The notes below the pieces were generated by a model that was given only the letters and a program-made list of their open reading frames with translations, did not search any database and was not told the origin of the DNA. From NCBI GenBank assembly GCA_023421875.1, contig JAEZSM010000090.1, positions 1-22,561 of the forward strand: 22,561 nt of DNA. Reading direction: 5' to 3'. The position numbers and the translations under genes are program-made. This document shows positions 1-6,535 of this stretch, piece after piece. The number at the start of each line of letters is the position of its first letter. The first letter of the stretch is position 1. The DNA comes from Spirochaetota bacterium (GTDB lineage Bacteria; Spirochaetota; Spirochaetia; Treponematales; Rectinemataceae).

Positions 1-477
1 TACCAGAAGCCCCGCTTCCAGCTCGGGAATTGCGGTTCGCAGACTCTGCCCGTTTTCCGCCACGCACTCGCCGATGATCGAGGCGATGAGGGAGGCCAGG
101 GAGTCCAGTTTTTCCTTGAGCCGGGTCGCGCTTCCCGCCTGGCCTAGGAGAATGACGATGAGATCCATGTCCTCGAAAAGGGCAGGCAAGGCTTTTCGAA
201 TTAGAAAGGCGAGCTTGGCTAAGCCGGCTTCTACGGAGGAGGAAGCCTGACCCAGACCTTTCTCCAGGTAGATAGCAAACTCGCTCCAGCCCTCCTCGAT
301 GATAACCCCCAGCAGGGCTTCCTTCGAGGGGAAATAGGTGTAGAGGCTGCCCACAGGTAGACCGATTCGAGCCGCGAGAGCGCTCATGGAGCTGCGATCG
401 TAGCCTTTTTCGGCGAACATGCGTTTGGCTTCGGCGAGAATGAGCTGTCGCTTGTCAGCGTCCTTCGGCCTGGCCAT
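1..477 (-). CDS. TetR/AcrR family transcriptional regulator (3' end cut by window edge)
   Basis: The minus-strand frame opens with ATG at 477 and stays open for 159 codons to the window edge, so the C-terminus is missing. Residues 10-55 are a typical TetR DNA-binding domain: an amphipathic helix with FAEKGYDRSSM, then the helix-turn-helix ALAARIGLPVGSLYTYF followed by SKEALL. The remainder is helical and would be the ligand-binding and dimerisation domain; its ligand cannot be read. The ATG shares its A with the TGA stop of the upstream asparaginase-like gene (TGATG), which predicts translational coupling and one mRNA. Autoregulation of that mRNA is the usual arrangement for TetR genes but is inferred here. 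The family call is firm. Confidence 0.9.
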   Translation of the reverse strand, partial: MARPKDADKRQLILAEAKRMFAEKGYDRSSMSALAARIGLPVGSLYTYFPSKEALLGVIIEEGWSEFAIYLEKGLGQASSSVEAGLAKLAFLIRKALPALFEDMDLIVILLGQAGSATRLKEKLDSLASLIASIIGECVAENGQSLRTAIPELEAGLLV

Positions 478-980
478 CAGCGGGGCTCTGAGGCTTCGAA
501 AACGCCCAGGTCCTTGTTTTTCCGCACCCTGTCCCAGGAGAAGACCCTGCCGTTCATTGCAATGTATACCCCCGGCGGCAATAGCTGGACAGCGGAAAAG
601 GCAGTCCCGAAATTGAATAGGGCGTCCGAGTCCTGGATCTTGTAGGGTACCATGGCTCCGGTGAGCACGATAGTCTTGTCAAGCTTGGCTGAACCGAGAA
701 GCGAGGCAGTGGCAGTCATGGTGTCGGTGCCGTGGGTTATAACGATCCGCTTCTCCAGCGCGCTTTTACAGGCAGCGAGGACAGCCATACGGTTTTCGTC
801 CTGCATCTGCAAGCTGTCGATCAGTTGGTTCATCTCCAGAACCACGGGTACCCTCACCCTCGCCTTGGCAAGGATTTCGGGCATGTGGCTTTCCCTAAAG
901 GTAAGCTCGCCCCGAATTTCGTCGTAATGCTTGTCGAAGGTTCCGCCGGTAACGATAACCCTGATGCTTTCATCGCTCAT
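477..980 (-). CDS. Stand-alone asparaginase N-terminal domain protein
   Basis: The 167-residue protein matches only the N-terminal catalytic domain of type I/II L-asparaginases, which are normally about 330 residues. It has both signature motifs: VTGGTFDK at residues 10-17, with the likely nucleophile Thr14, and HGTDTM at 83-88, with the second catalytic Thr85-Asp86 pair. VLTGAMVP follows at 105-112. There is no signal peptide, so it should be cytoplasmic. Short asparaginase-domain proteins occur in other bacteria, so this need not be a truncation: the frame is intact, has a clean stop and is coupled to the next gene. Whether it hydrolyses asparagine or another amide is unknown. No Shine-Dalgarno sequence precedes the ATG; a strong promoter ends 8 nt upstream, so the mRNA may be leaderless. 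Confidence 0.85.
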   Translation of the reverse strand: MSDESIRVIVTGGTFDKHYDEIRGELTFRESHMPEILAKARVRVPVVLEMNQLIDSLQMQDENRMAVLAACKSALEKRIVITHGTDTMTATASLLGSAKLDKTIVLTGAMVPYKIQDSDALFNFGTAFSAVQLLPPGVYIAMNGRVFSWDRVRKNKDLGVFEASEPR

Positions 981-1017
981 ATCCCGGGATTATGATCGCT
1001 TTGATGCCTTTTGTTAA
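981..1017 (-). promoter_or_regulatory. Sigma70-type promoter of the asparaginase-like/TetR operon
   Basis: On the minus strand, TTAACA (1017-1012) and CATAAT (994-989) are separated by 17 bp; each matches the consensus at five of six positions. The -10 box ends 8 nt before the ATG at 980, so transcription should begin within about 2 nt of the start codon. No Shine-Dalgarno sequence is present in those 8 nt. Confidence 0.7.
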
Positions 1018-1065
1018 GGGCGACCCCTATCTGCCACAAGGACTTATGCCTTACTTCTCAACCCC

Positions 1066-1094
1066 TTGACCATTTTTCGCCATTCCTTGAAAAT
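1066..1094 (+). promoter_or_regulatory. Probable promoter of the lytic transglycosylase gene
   Basis: TTGACC (1066-1071) and GAAAAT (1089-1094) are separated by 17 bp. The predicted transcription start is near 1101, giving a leader of about 47 nt. The -35 box is good and the -10 box is moderate (four of six). Confidence 0.4.
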
Positions 1095-1103
1095 GTCCGC
1101 CAG

Positions 1104-1135
1104 CCCAAAGGTCCGTTAAATCCGCGAACTTTGGG
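1104..1135 (+). repeat. Inverted repeat in the leader of the transglycosylase gene
   Basis: CCCAAAG (1104-1110) and CTTTGGG (1129-1135) are perfect 7-bp arms around an 18-nt loop. The right arm shares its last three G residues with the start of the Shine-Dalgarno region, so folding could influence ribosome access. It could also be an operator. Confidence 0.5.
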
Positions 1136-1150
1136 AAGGAGCTTTTATTG
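1133..1150 (+). promoter_or_regulatory. Shine-Dalgarno sequence that selects a TTG start
   Basis: GGGAAGGAG (1133-1141) lies 6 nt before TTG at 1148. The next in-frame ATG at 1160 is 18 nt away, too far for normal initiation. This favours TTG as the start. Confidence 0.7.
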
Positions 1151-1879
1151 CAAAAATCGATGTATAGACCACTGAGAGCCAAGGGTGCGGTGTTTTTAGC
1201 CCTGGCTGCGACGCTCGGCTTCGCAGCCTGTTCAGCTCCGCCCGCCACCGATCTCGAGCTCGAAAGCGAGATACTATCGCTGGTGACCAATACAGAAAAA
1301 GTGCCTGTCAGCATTGAAGACAAAAACGATATCGATCCAATCGCCCTTTACTTTCAGCATCCGGACACAAAATCCAGCGTCATCGATTTTTTTACTTCCA
1401 TCACCAAGTCCAGGGTGATCGCCGTGGCTATCCTCGAAAATTCAGTCAAGCAGAAAGTACCGGCCAGCCTGTCATTCGCCATAGCTTTTGGAGAGAGCCG
1501 CTTCGATCCAAAGGCTTTTAACCAGAACCCCGGAAGCGTGGACCGCGGGCTATTCCAGCTCAACTCCCTCAGCTTTCCCGAGCTGAGCGACGAAGAGGTC
1601 TATAACCCCTCGCGAAATGCAAAAGAAGGCATCGCGTATATTCGCCACGTCCTCGATATTTCGGGCAACGAGGTCTCGGCCTTGGCCATGTACAACGCCG
1701 GACGTACCCGGGTTACCAGGCAGGGAGCCCCGGTCGTCACCCTCGATTATGTTGCCAAGATTCTTAACTACAAGAAGAATATAGAAAGCCTCTTTACCGC
1801 CAAGGTCGTGGCTAGGGCTTCCATGATCGCAAAGCTGAGAATGGGAATGCTGGAGCAACAAACAGCGTCGTTCCAGTAG
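1148..1879 (+). CDS. Lytic transglycosylase (SLT domain) lipoprotein
   Basis: The 243-residue protein begins with a lipoprotein signal: basic residues, a hydrophobic core to residue 27, and a lipobox-like F-A-A-C with Cys28 as the lipidated residue, a relaxed form compatible with spirochaetes. Residues about 100-215 are a lysozyme-like transglycosylase domain: FAIAFGESRFDP with catalytic Glu116, DRGLFQLN at 132-139, and AMYNAG at 180-185. Such enzymes cleave the MurNAc-GlcNAc bond of peptidoglycan to give anhydro-muropeptides, here from a membrane anchor in the cell envelope. Residues 29-99 are unassigned. The TTG start is supported by its Shine-Dalgarno sequence. The gene appears monocistronic and converges on a TetR gene only 18 bp away. 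Confidence 0.9.
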   Translation: MQKSMYRPLRAKGAVFLALAATLGFAACSAPPATDLELESEILSLVTNTEKVPVSIEDKNDIDPIALYFQHPDTKSSVIDFFTSITKSRVIAVAILENSVKQKVPASLSFAIAFGESRFDPKAFNQNPGSVDRGLFQLNSLSFPELSDEEVYNPSRNAKEGIAYIRHVLDISGNEVSALAMYNAGRTRVTRQGAPVVTLDYVAKILNYKKNIESLFTAKVVARASMIAKLRMGMLEQQTASFQ

Positions 1880-1897
1880 GGCGTAGTTTCTGCGCCC
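1879..1897. terminator. Compact hairpin between convergent stops
   Basis: GGGCGTAG (1879-1886) and CTGCGCCC (1890-1897) form an 8-bp stem, including one G-T wobble, around a TTT loop. It fills the gap between the two convergent stop codons. There is no T-run on either side, so classical intrinsic termination is uncertain. Confidence 0.4.
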
Positions 1898-2521
1898 CTA
1901 TTCCTCAGGTCGCGCTCTGGGCGCTTCGATGCTTATGCTGGAAACCAGAAGGCGCAGCGATTCCTGAAGATTGGAGACATCCTTTTTCCCTAAAACGGTT
2001 ATCCTAAAAACAGCGGCCTCAATCAGGGCGTAGATCAATTCACTCATGGCCTTGCCCGATACCCTGGGAGAAAATTCTCCCCGCTTCTTGCCTTCTATAA
2101 TGATGAGGGCGAGAATGTGGCGCATACGGATGGTCCTGCGGCGAACCCGCTCGTCCGGATCGCCTCCGGCAAGCTTGAGCTTGAGCAGGTAGTCGAGTAT
2201 CACCGACAAGAGTCTCGATTCCGCTGCGCACTCCCCAACGATCATCTCGCCGATGGCGATGAGCTTGTCAACACTTGCGAGCTCTTCGCTGCCAGCGATT
2301 TCCCGCACTCGATTTTCCATCCGTCCCATGAGTCGCTTGATGCTGGCCGAAAATATTTCCCGCTTATTGGAGAAATACAGATAGAGTATCGTCCGGGTTA
2401 TTCCGCAGCGCTCAGCGATTTTCTGGAAAGTCGTATCCTTATAGCCCTCTTCCACGAAGACATCCAAAGCTTTATCCAGAATCTCTTCTCTCCGCTTATC
2501 GTGCTCTACATAGACAGACAA
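1898..2521 (-). CDS. TetR/AcrR family transcriptional regulator
   Basis: From a TTG start the protein is 207 residues, the usual TetR length. The N-terminal domain has the standard helix-turn-helix at about residues 30-55: TFQKIAERCGITRTILYLYF then SNKREIF. The C-terminal domain is helical with no readable ligand. The frame extends further upstream, but the TTG at 2521 has GGAGG 5 nt before it and gives a normal TetR N-terminus (MSVYVEHDKRREEIL). It is divergent from the GH13-addBA unit across about 200 bp, so that unit and its own gene are its likeliest targets (inference). It ends 18 bp from the convergent transglycosylase gene. Confidence 0.9.
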   Translation of the reverse strand: MSVYVEHDKRREEILDKALDVFVEEGYKDTTFQKIAERCGITRTILYLYFSNKREIFSASIKRLMGRMENRVREIAGSEELASVDKLIAIGEMIVGECAAESRLLSVILDYLLKLKLAGGDPDERVRRRTIRMRHILALIIIEGKKRGEFSPRVSGKAMSELIYALIEAAVFRITVLGKKDVSNLQESLRLLVSSISIEAPRARPEE

Positions 2522-2551
2522 TTTTACCTCCGCTGTTGCTTTGTAAGTATA
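2522..2551 (-). promoter_or_regulatory. -10 box and Shine-Dalgarno sequence of the second TetR gene
   Basis: On the minus strand TATACT (2551-2546) is a good -10 box, but no convincing -35 is seen at 16-18 bp. GGAGG (2531-2527) sits 5 nt before the TTG start and decides it. The predicted leader is about 18 nt. Confidence 0.55.
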
Positions 2552-2606
2552 GCAGCAAACAAGGTTTTTGGGATAGGGAAAAACGCACAATCTACTTTAC
2601 GAAAGA

Positions 2607-2631
2607 CCGCCGGCGGCCACTGTTTTAAAAC
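2607..2631. promoter_or_regulatory. Two short palindromes in the TetR/GH13 divergent region
   Basis: CCGCCGGCGG (2607-2616) and GTTTTAAAAC (2622-2631) are perfect 10-bp palindromes, 5 bp apart, in the non-coding gap between the TetR gene and the GH13 gene. They are candidate operator elements, but short palindromes arise by chance and no regulator is shown to bind them. Confidence 0.25.
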
Positions 2632-2687
2632 GGCTGCGGCGATGCGCACCGGCAGGCTTTGCCGCGTTTTTCCGCTGCGGCTTCAGC

Positions 2688-2716
2688 TTGTATCGGCCCG
2701 GCCGGGGAGCTATAGT
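2688..2716 (+). promoter_or_regulatory. Promoter of the GH13-addBA unit, predicting a leaderless mRNA
   Basis: TTGTAT (2688-2693) and TATAGT (2711-2716) are 17 bp apart. The standard -10 to +1 distance puts the transcription start at the A of the ATG at 2723. No Shine-Dalgarno sequence lies at a usable distance. Confidence 0.55.
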
Positions 2717-2722
2717 GATTCC

Positions 2723-5700
2723 ATGATCGACATGTGCGCTACGGTACTCGCCTGCCGCCTGGACAAGATCGAACCCTCCTCCGAGAAAGCCAGCGCCGGC
2801 GACAGGATGCAGGAATTCCACGTCCACGCATCGCTGCGTGAAATCACAGGAGTAGATTCGGCCCTTTTCATGAGCTCGGGCAACTTGGTCATTCCGAATT
2901 TTGCCGCAGCCCGGAACATGGCCCAGACACTCCGTAGCCTGGGATCCATACGAGGCCAGGACACCAAGACCCTGAGCGCTGGCCGGCTGAACGCCATGGG
3001 CTTGGTGGACGAGATTCTCCACGGGGTGCTGAGGCTCTACAGGGAACGGATCGATCAGGAGGTGCTGCGCCGCCTGATGTCGGCGGCTGGGGAAGCGGTA
3101 GGACTTACAGCGCTCGATGCCCTTCTGCGGGAATTCTGCCTGCAGTTTCCGCCCCGGGAAGTCTACTCAGGGCACATGAGCGCCGAAGCCTGGCTTTCAG
3201 GCTCATCGGCCGAGGGCCTAGGGAGCCCGGGGGTAAGCAACCGCCAGATCGCCTTCGAGGAGATGATCCTCCTCAAGCTGGCCAATGAAAACCCGGCATT
3301 TGCCTGCTTCCGCTTTCTCTTCGACGACGGGCTGCGCCCCATGCGGGATATCCCGGACAGCCTGGCGGCGAAAACCTTGTACGCCAAGGTTTTCGCCGCC
3401 CTTGACCGGAAAAGCCTCGAACTCCCCAGCTTCGGCCCTCCCAGCGAGGAAAAGAGTCTGCTCGAACTGCTTCGAATGCCCGCCAAGGCCGCGCCCGATT
3501 CTCTGGAGGCGCAATTGCGCTGGATCAAGGAACACTGGGGAGCCCGTTTCGAAACTATCGGGGCGAAAATCCTCTCTGGCCTCGATCTGATCGCTGAAGA
3601 GGAACGGCCCTATTTTCCCCCAGGCCCTGGTCCTGCAAAAGCATACAACTATGTCTTTTCCCGGGAAGAGTACGAAAAATTCACCCAAGACCGGGATTGG
3701 ATGCCCTCCCTGGTCCTGCTGGCAAAAAACGCCTTGGTCTGGCTCCACCAGCTTTCAATCACCCATAACCGCCCCATCAACCGACTGGACGAGATCCCCG
3801 ACAGCGAACTAGATGCCATAGCATCCCGGGGCATCAACGGGCTCTGGCTCATCGGCATCTGGCAGCGAAGCTCCGCCAGCGAGAAAATCAAGCGCCTCTG
3901 CGGAAACCCCGAGGCCGCCGCCTCTGCCTATTCCCTGTTCGATTACGAAATCGCCTGGGAGCTGGGCGGTTGGGAAGCCTTGGACAAGCTCAGGGAGCGC
4001 TGCCTCTGGCGGGGCATACGCCTGGCCGCCGACATGGTGCCCAACCATACCGGCCTCGATTCAGCCTGGATCCGCCAGCGCCCCGACCTCTTCATCGGCA
4101 CGGACCGCTGCCCCTTCCCCAATTACAGCTTCAACGGCCCTGACCTATCGGAAGATCCATCCATCGGGCTCTGGATCGAAGACCACTATTACTCCCGGAG
4201 CGATGCGGCGGTTGTATTTAAGCGTCTGAACCGCAACACTGGCCATGTCCGCTATATCTACCACGGCAACGACGGCACAGGCATGGCCTGGAACGATACG
4301 GCCCAGATCGACTTTCTCAATCCCGAGGCAAGGGCCATGGTCAGGGAACGGATACTTCACGTGGCCAAGCATTTTTCGATCATCCGTTTCGACGCAGCCA
4401 TGGTGCTCGCCCGCCAGCACATACGCAGGCTCTGGTACCCAGCTCCCGGCTCGGGCGGCGCCATACCCTCCCGCTCGGAATACTCACTCCACGAGGCTGA
4501 ATTCAACCAGGCCATACCCGGGGAATTCTGGCGCGAGGTGGTGGACGAGTGCGCCGAAAAATCTCCGGATACTCTTTTACTGGCCGAGGCCTTCTGGATG
4601 ATGGAAGGCTACTTCACCCGCACCTTGGGTATGCACAGGGTCTACAACTCCGCCTTCATGAACATGCTCAAGGAGGAAAAAAACTCCCTCTACAGGCTCA
4701 CCGTCAAGAACACCCAGGAATTCGACAAAGAAATCTTGAAGCGCTTCGTCAACTTCATGAGCAATCCCGACGAGGAAACCGCCGTCGCCCAGTTCGGCAT
4801 CGGTGACAAGTATTTCGGTGTCTGCACTATGATGGCCACCATGCCAGGCCTTCCCATGTTCGGTCACGGCCAGATCGAAGGCTTCACGGAAAAATACGGT
4901 ATGGAATACCGCCGGTCCTACAGGGACGAAAAACCCGATCTCGCCCTGATCGAGCGGCACGAAAAAGAAATTTTCCCCCTCCTCCGCAGGCGTAGACTCT
5001 TCGCCGGGGTCGAGCAGTTCTACCTTTTCGACTTTATCTCCGACGAAGGCCACATCGATGAAAGCGTTTTCGCATACTCCAACGGCCTGGACAAGGACAT
5101 AGCCCTGGTCTTCTACAACAACTGCTGGCAGCGAAGTTCGGGCAGCATAGTCTCCAGCTGCGCCTACACCGAAAAAGACGGTTCCGGAGTCCCCCACCTG
5201 CGAAGAAAATCCCTAACCCAAGCCCTCGGACTGGACCCGGGTCCCCGAAACTACCTGGCCGCCCAGGAGCAGCGCTCAGGTCTCTGGTACCTGTACCGCT
5301 GTTCCGACCTGAACAGCTACGGCTGGCGGGTCGAACTCCAGGGCTACCAGTCTCTGGTCTTTAGCGATTTCACCCGGATCCACGACCTGGACGGCGTCTA
5401 CGAAAGGCTCTGGATCAGCCTCATGGGACGGGGAGTACCCAACCTGGACGAAGCGGTGGAAGAAGCAACCCGGCCCGAGCTCTACCGTGCCCTGGACAGC
5501 TGCACCGCCTCGCTTCGCCGTTGCGGCGAAGCGCTGCTTGCAAAGGGGGCGACAGAAAGCGCTGTGGCAATACCTCCTCTAGTAGAGCGTCTTGGCAGCG
5601 ACGCCGAGCATTTCTTCTCCCGGCTCGCCCTTGCCATTTCCGAGGACGGCGGTAATGAACCGAGCATCGAGGCTCCCCTCCACGGACGGATCGTCATCGA

Positions 5701-6535
5701 GAACGGCATACGCCTGCTTGGGGCAATACTTGAGCTTCAGCATCCCGAAGATACCTTCGGTCCCGAGCAAGCGCTTCTCTTCTCCCGCCTCAAAGCCCTG
5801 CTGAGCTTTCCCTTAGCCCTGCGCGCCTGCTTGGATTTTGTTTTTATTGAAGGCCTTTCAAGAGTAAACCAGGGTGCCAATAAGACGGAGGAGCTGCGGT
5901 ATATTCTGGAAAAATTCCTGATAAGAAAAAAAATTCTCTATCCCGAACTTACCCAGGCCCAGAAAGGCGATTCCGCCCAGAAAACGGAAGATTTCGATGC
6001 AGAGCAGCTCCAGGCGGCCCAAGCGGTGGATATCCTGGGCAGGCTCGACACTCCGGCCCTTCATTCCATCGTTTTCGCCTTCGCCACCAGACCCAGGGAT
6101 ACGAGCTTCAGCCCTCCGCTGGGCAAGGGCGAAGAGGAGCCAAAGCAGCTCCACTCGGCCAAGGCTCGTGCGGCGGAACTAGTCCGCTGGGCCGCCGGCG
6201 ACAGTGAGGGCAGGCTGGCTATTGGCGTCAACAGCTGGGAAGGTAAAGATTATTTCAACAAGGAGCGCTTCGAGGCCCTGCTGGAGCTCTGGCCCTGCTT
6301 TGCCCTTATAGAAGCCGCGCTGGACAAGGTTCAAACCGGCGTCGCTCTCAAAAGTGGATCAGCCGGACATAGTCGCACCGATAGCGGAGCCTCGACGGCC
6401 GACCTTCTGGACCTGCTGAAGGATTTGTCCCGTATCCAGGCATTTGAAATCCAAGCGATCGCCCGGAAAGCCCAGGCGACCAGCGGCTATCTCATGGAGG
6501 CTCTGCTTGTCCATATCGAGCATGAAGAGCCCTAA
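2723..6535 (+). CDS. Large cytoplasmic GH13 (alpha-amylase superfamily) protein
   Basis: The 1270-residue protein has no signal peptide. Residues about 330-760 are a GH13 TIM barrel: INGLWLIGIW precedes region I DMVPNH (Asp437-His442); region II IIRFDAA carries the nucleophile Asp557 after Arg555; region III LLAEAFW carries the acid/base Glu622. Region IV reads FMSNPDEET (Asn681-Pro682-Asp683): the usual His of the N-H-D motif is Pro, while the transition-state Asp is kept. The flanking parts, residues 1-320 (EFHVHASLREI, LFMSSGNLVIPNF) and about 870-1270, resemble other large, poorly studied bacterial GH13 proteins that I recall but cannot check. Substrate is unknown; an intracellular alpha-glucan or oligosaccharide is likely. 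ATG 2723 avoids the overlap with the TetR gene and follows a promoter. The 3' end overlaps addB by 14 nt. Confidence 0.85.
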   Translation: MIDMCATVLACRLDKIEPSSEKASAGDRMQEFHVHASLREITGVDSALFMSSGNLVIPNFAAARNMAQTLRSLGSIRGQDTKTLSAGRLNAMGLVDEILHGVLRLYRERIDQEVLRRLMSAAGEAVGLTALDALLREFCLQFPPREVYSGHMSAEAWLSGSSAEGLGSPGVSNRQIAFEEMILLKLANENPAFACFRFLFDDGLRPMRDIPDSLAAKTLYAKVFAALDRKSLELPSFGPPSEEKSLLELLRMPAKAAPDSLEAQLRWIKEHWGARFETIGAKILSGLDLIAEEERPYFPPGPGPAKAYNYVFSREEYEKFTQDRDWMPSLVLLAKNALVWLHQLSITHNRPINRLDEIPDSELDAIASRGINGLWLIGIWQRSSASEKIKRLCGNPEAAASAYSLFDYEIAWELGGWEALDKLRERCLWRGIRLAADMVPNHTGLDSAWIRQRPDLFIGTDRCPFPNYSFNGPDLSEDPSIGLWIEDHYYSRSDAAVVFKRLNRNTGHVRYIYHGNDGTGMAWNDTAQIDFLNPEARAMVRERILHVAKHFSIIRFDAAMVLARQHIRRLWYPAPGSGGAIPSRSEYSLHEAEFNQAIPGEFWREVVDECAEKSPDTLLLAEAFWMMEGYFTRTLGMHRVYNSAFMNMLKEEKNSLYRLTVKNTQEFDKEILKRFVNFMSNPDEETAVAQFGIGDKYFGVCTMMATMPGLPMFGHGQIEGFTEKYGMEYRRSYRDEKPDLALIERHEKEIFPLLRRRRLFAGVEQFYLFDFISDEGHIDESVFAYSNGLDKDIALVFYNNCWQRSSGSIVSSCAYTEKDGSGVPHLRRKSLTQALGLDPGPRNYLAAQEQRSGLWYLYRCSDLNSYGWRVELQGYQSLVFSDFTRIHDLDGVYERLWISLMGRGVPNLDEAVEEATRPELYRALDSCTASLRRCGEALLAKGATESAVAIPPLVERLGSDAEHFFSRLALAISEDGGNEPSIEAPLHGRIVIENGIRLLGAILELQHPEDTFGPEQALLFSRLKALLSFPLALRACLDFVFIEGLSRVNQGANKTEELRYILEKFLIRKKILYPELTQAQKGDSAQKTEDFDAEQLQAAQAVDILGRLDTPALHSIVFAFATRPRDTSFSPPLGKGEEEPKQLHSAKARAAELVRWAAGDSEGRLAIGVNSWEGKDYFNKERFEALLELWPCFALIEAALDKVQTGVALKSGSAGHSRTDSGASTADLLDLLKDLSRIQAFEIQAIARKAQATSGYLMEALLVHIEHEEP

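Noticed and set aside
2117..2722. Upstream open frame extending the GH13 protein by 202 residues
   Set aside because: It lies opposite the second TetR gene and the divergent promoter region, its protein has no family resemblance, and ATG 2723 sits directly after a good promoter.
4577..5197. Antisense open frame of 206 residues in the GH13 gene
   Set aside because: Low-complexity Val/Glu/Phe-rich translation with no motif, opposite a conserved catalytic barrel.
6444..6521. Upstream extension of the AddB-like protein
   Set aside because: It only overlaps the end of the GH13 gene further; ATG 6522 gives a 14-nt overlap consistent with coupling.
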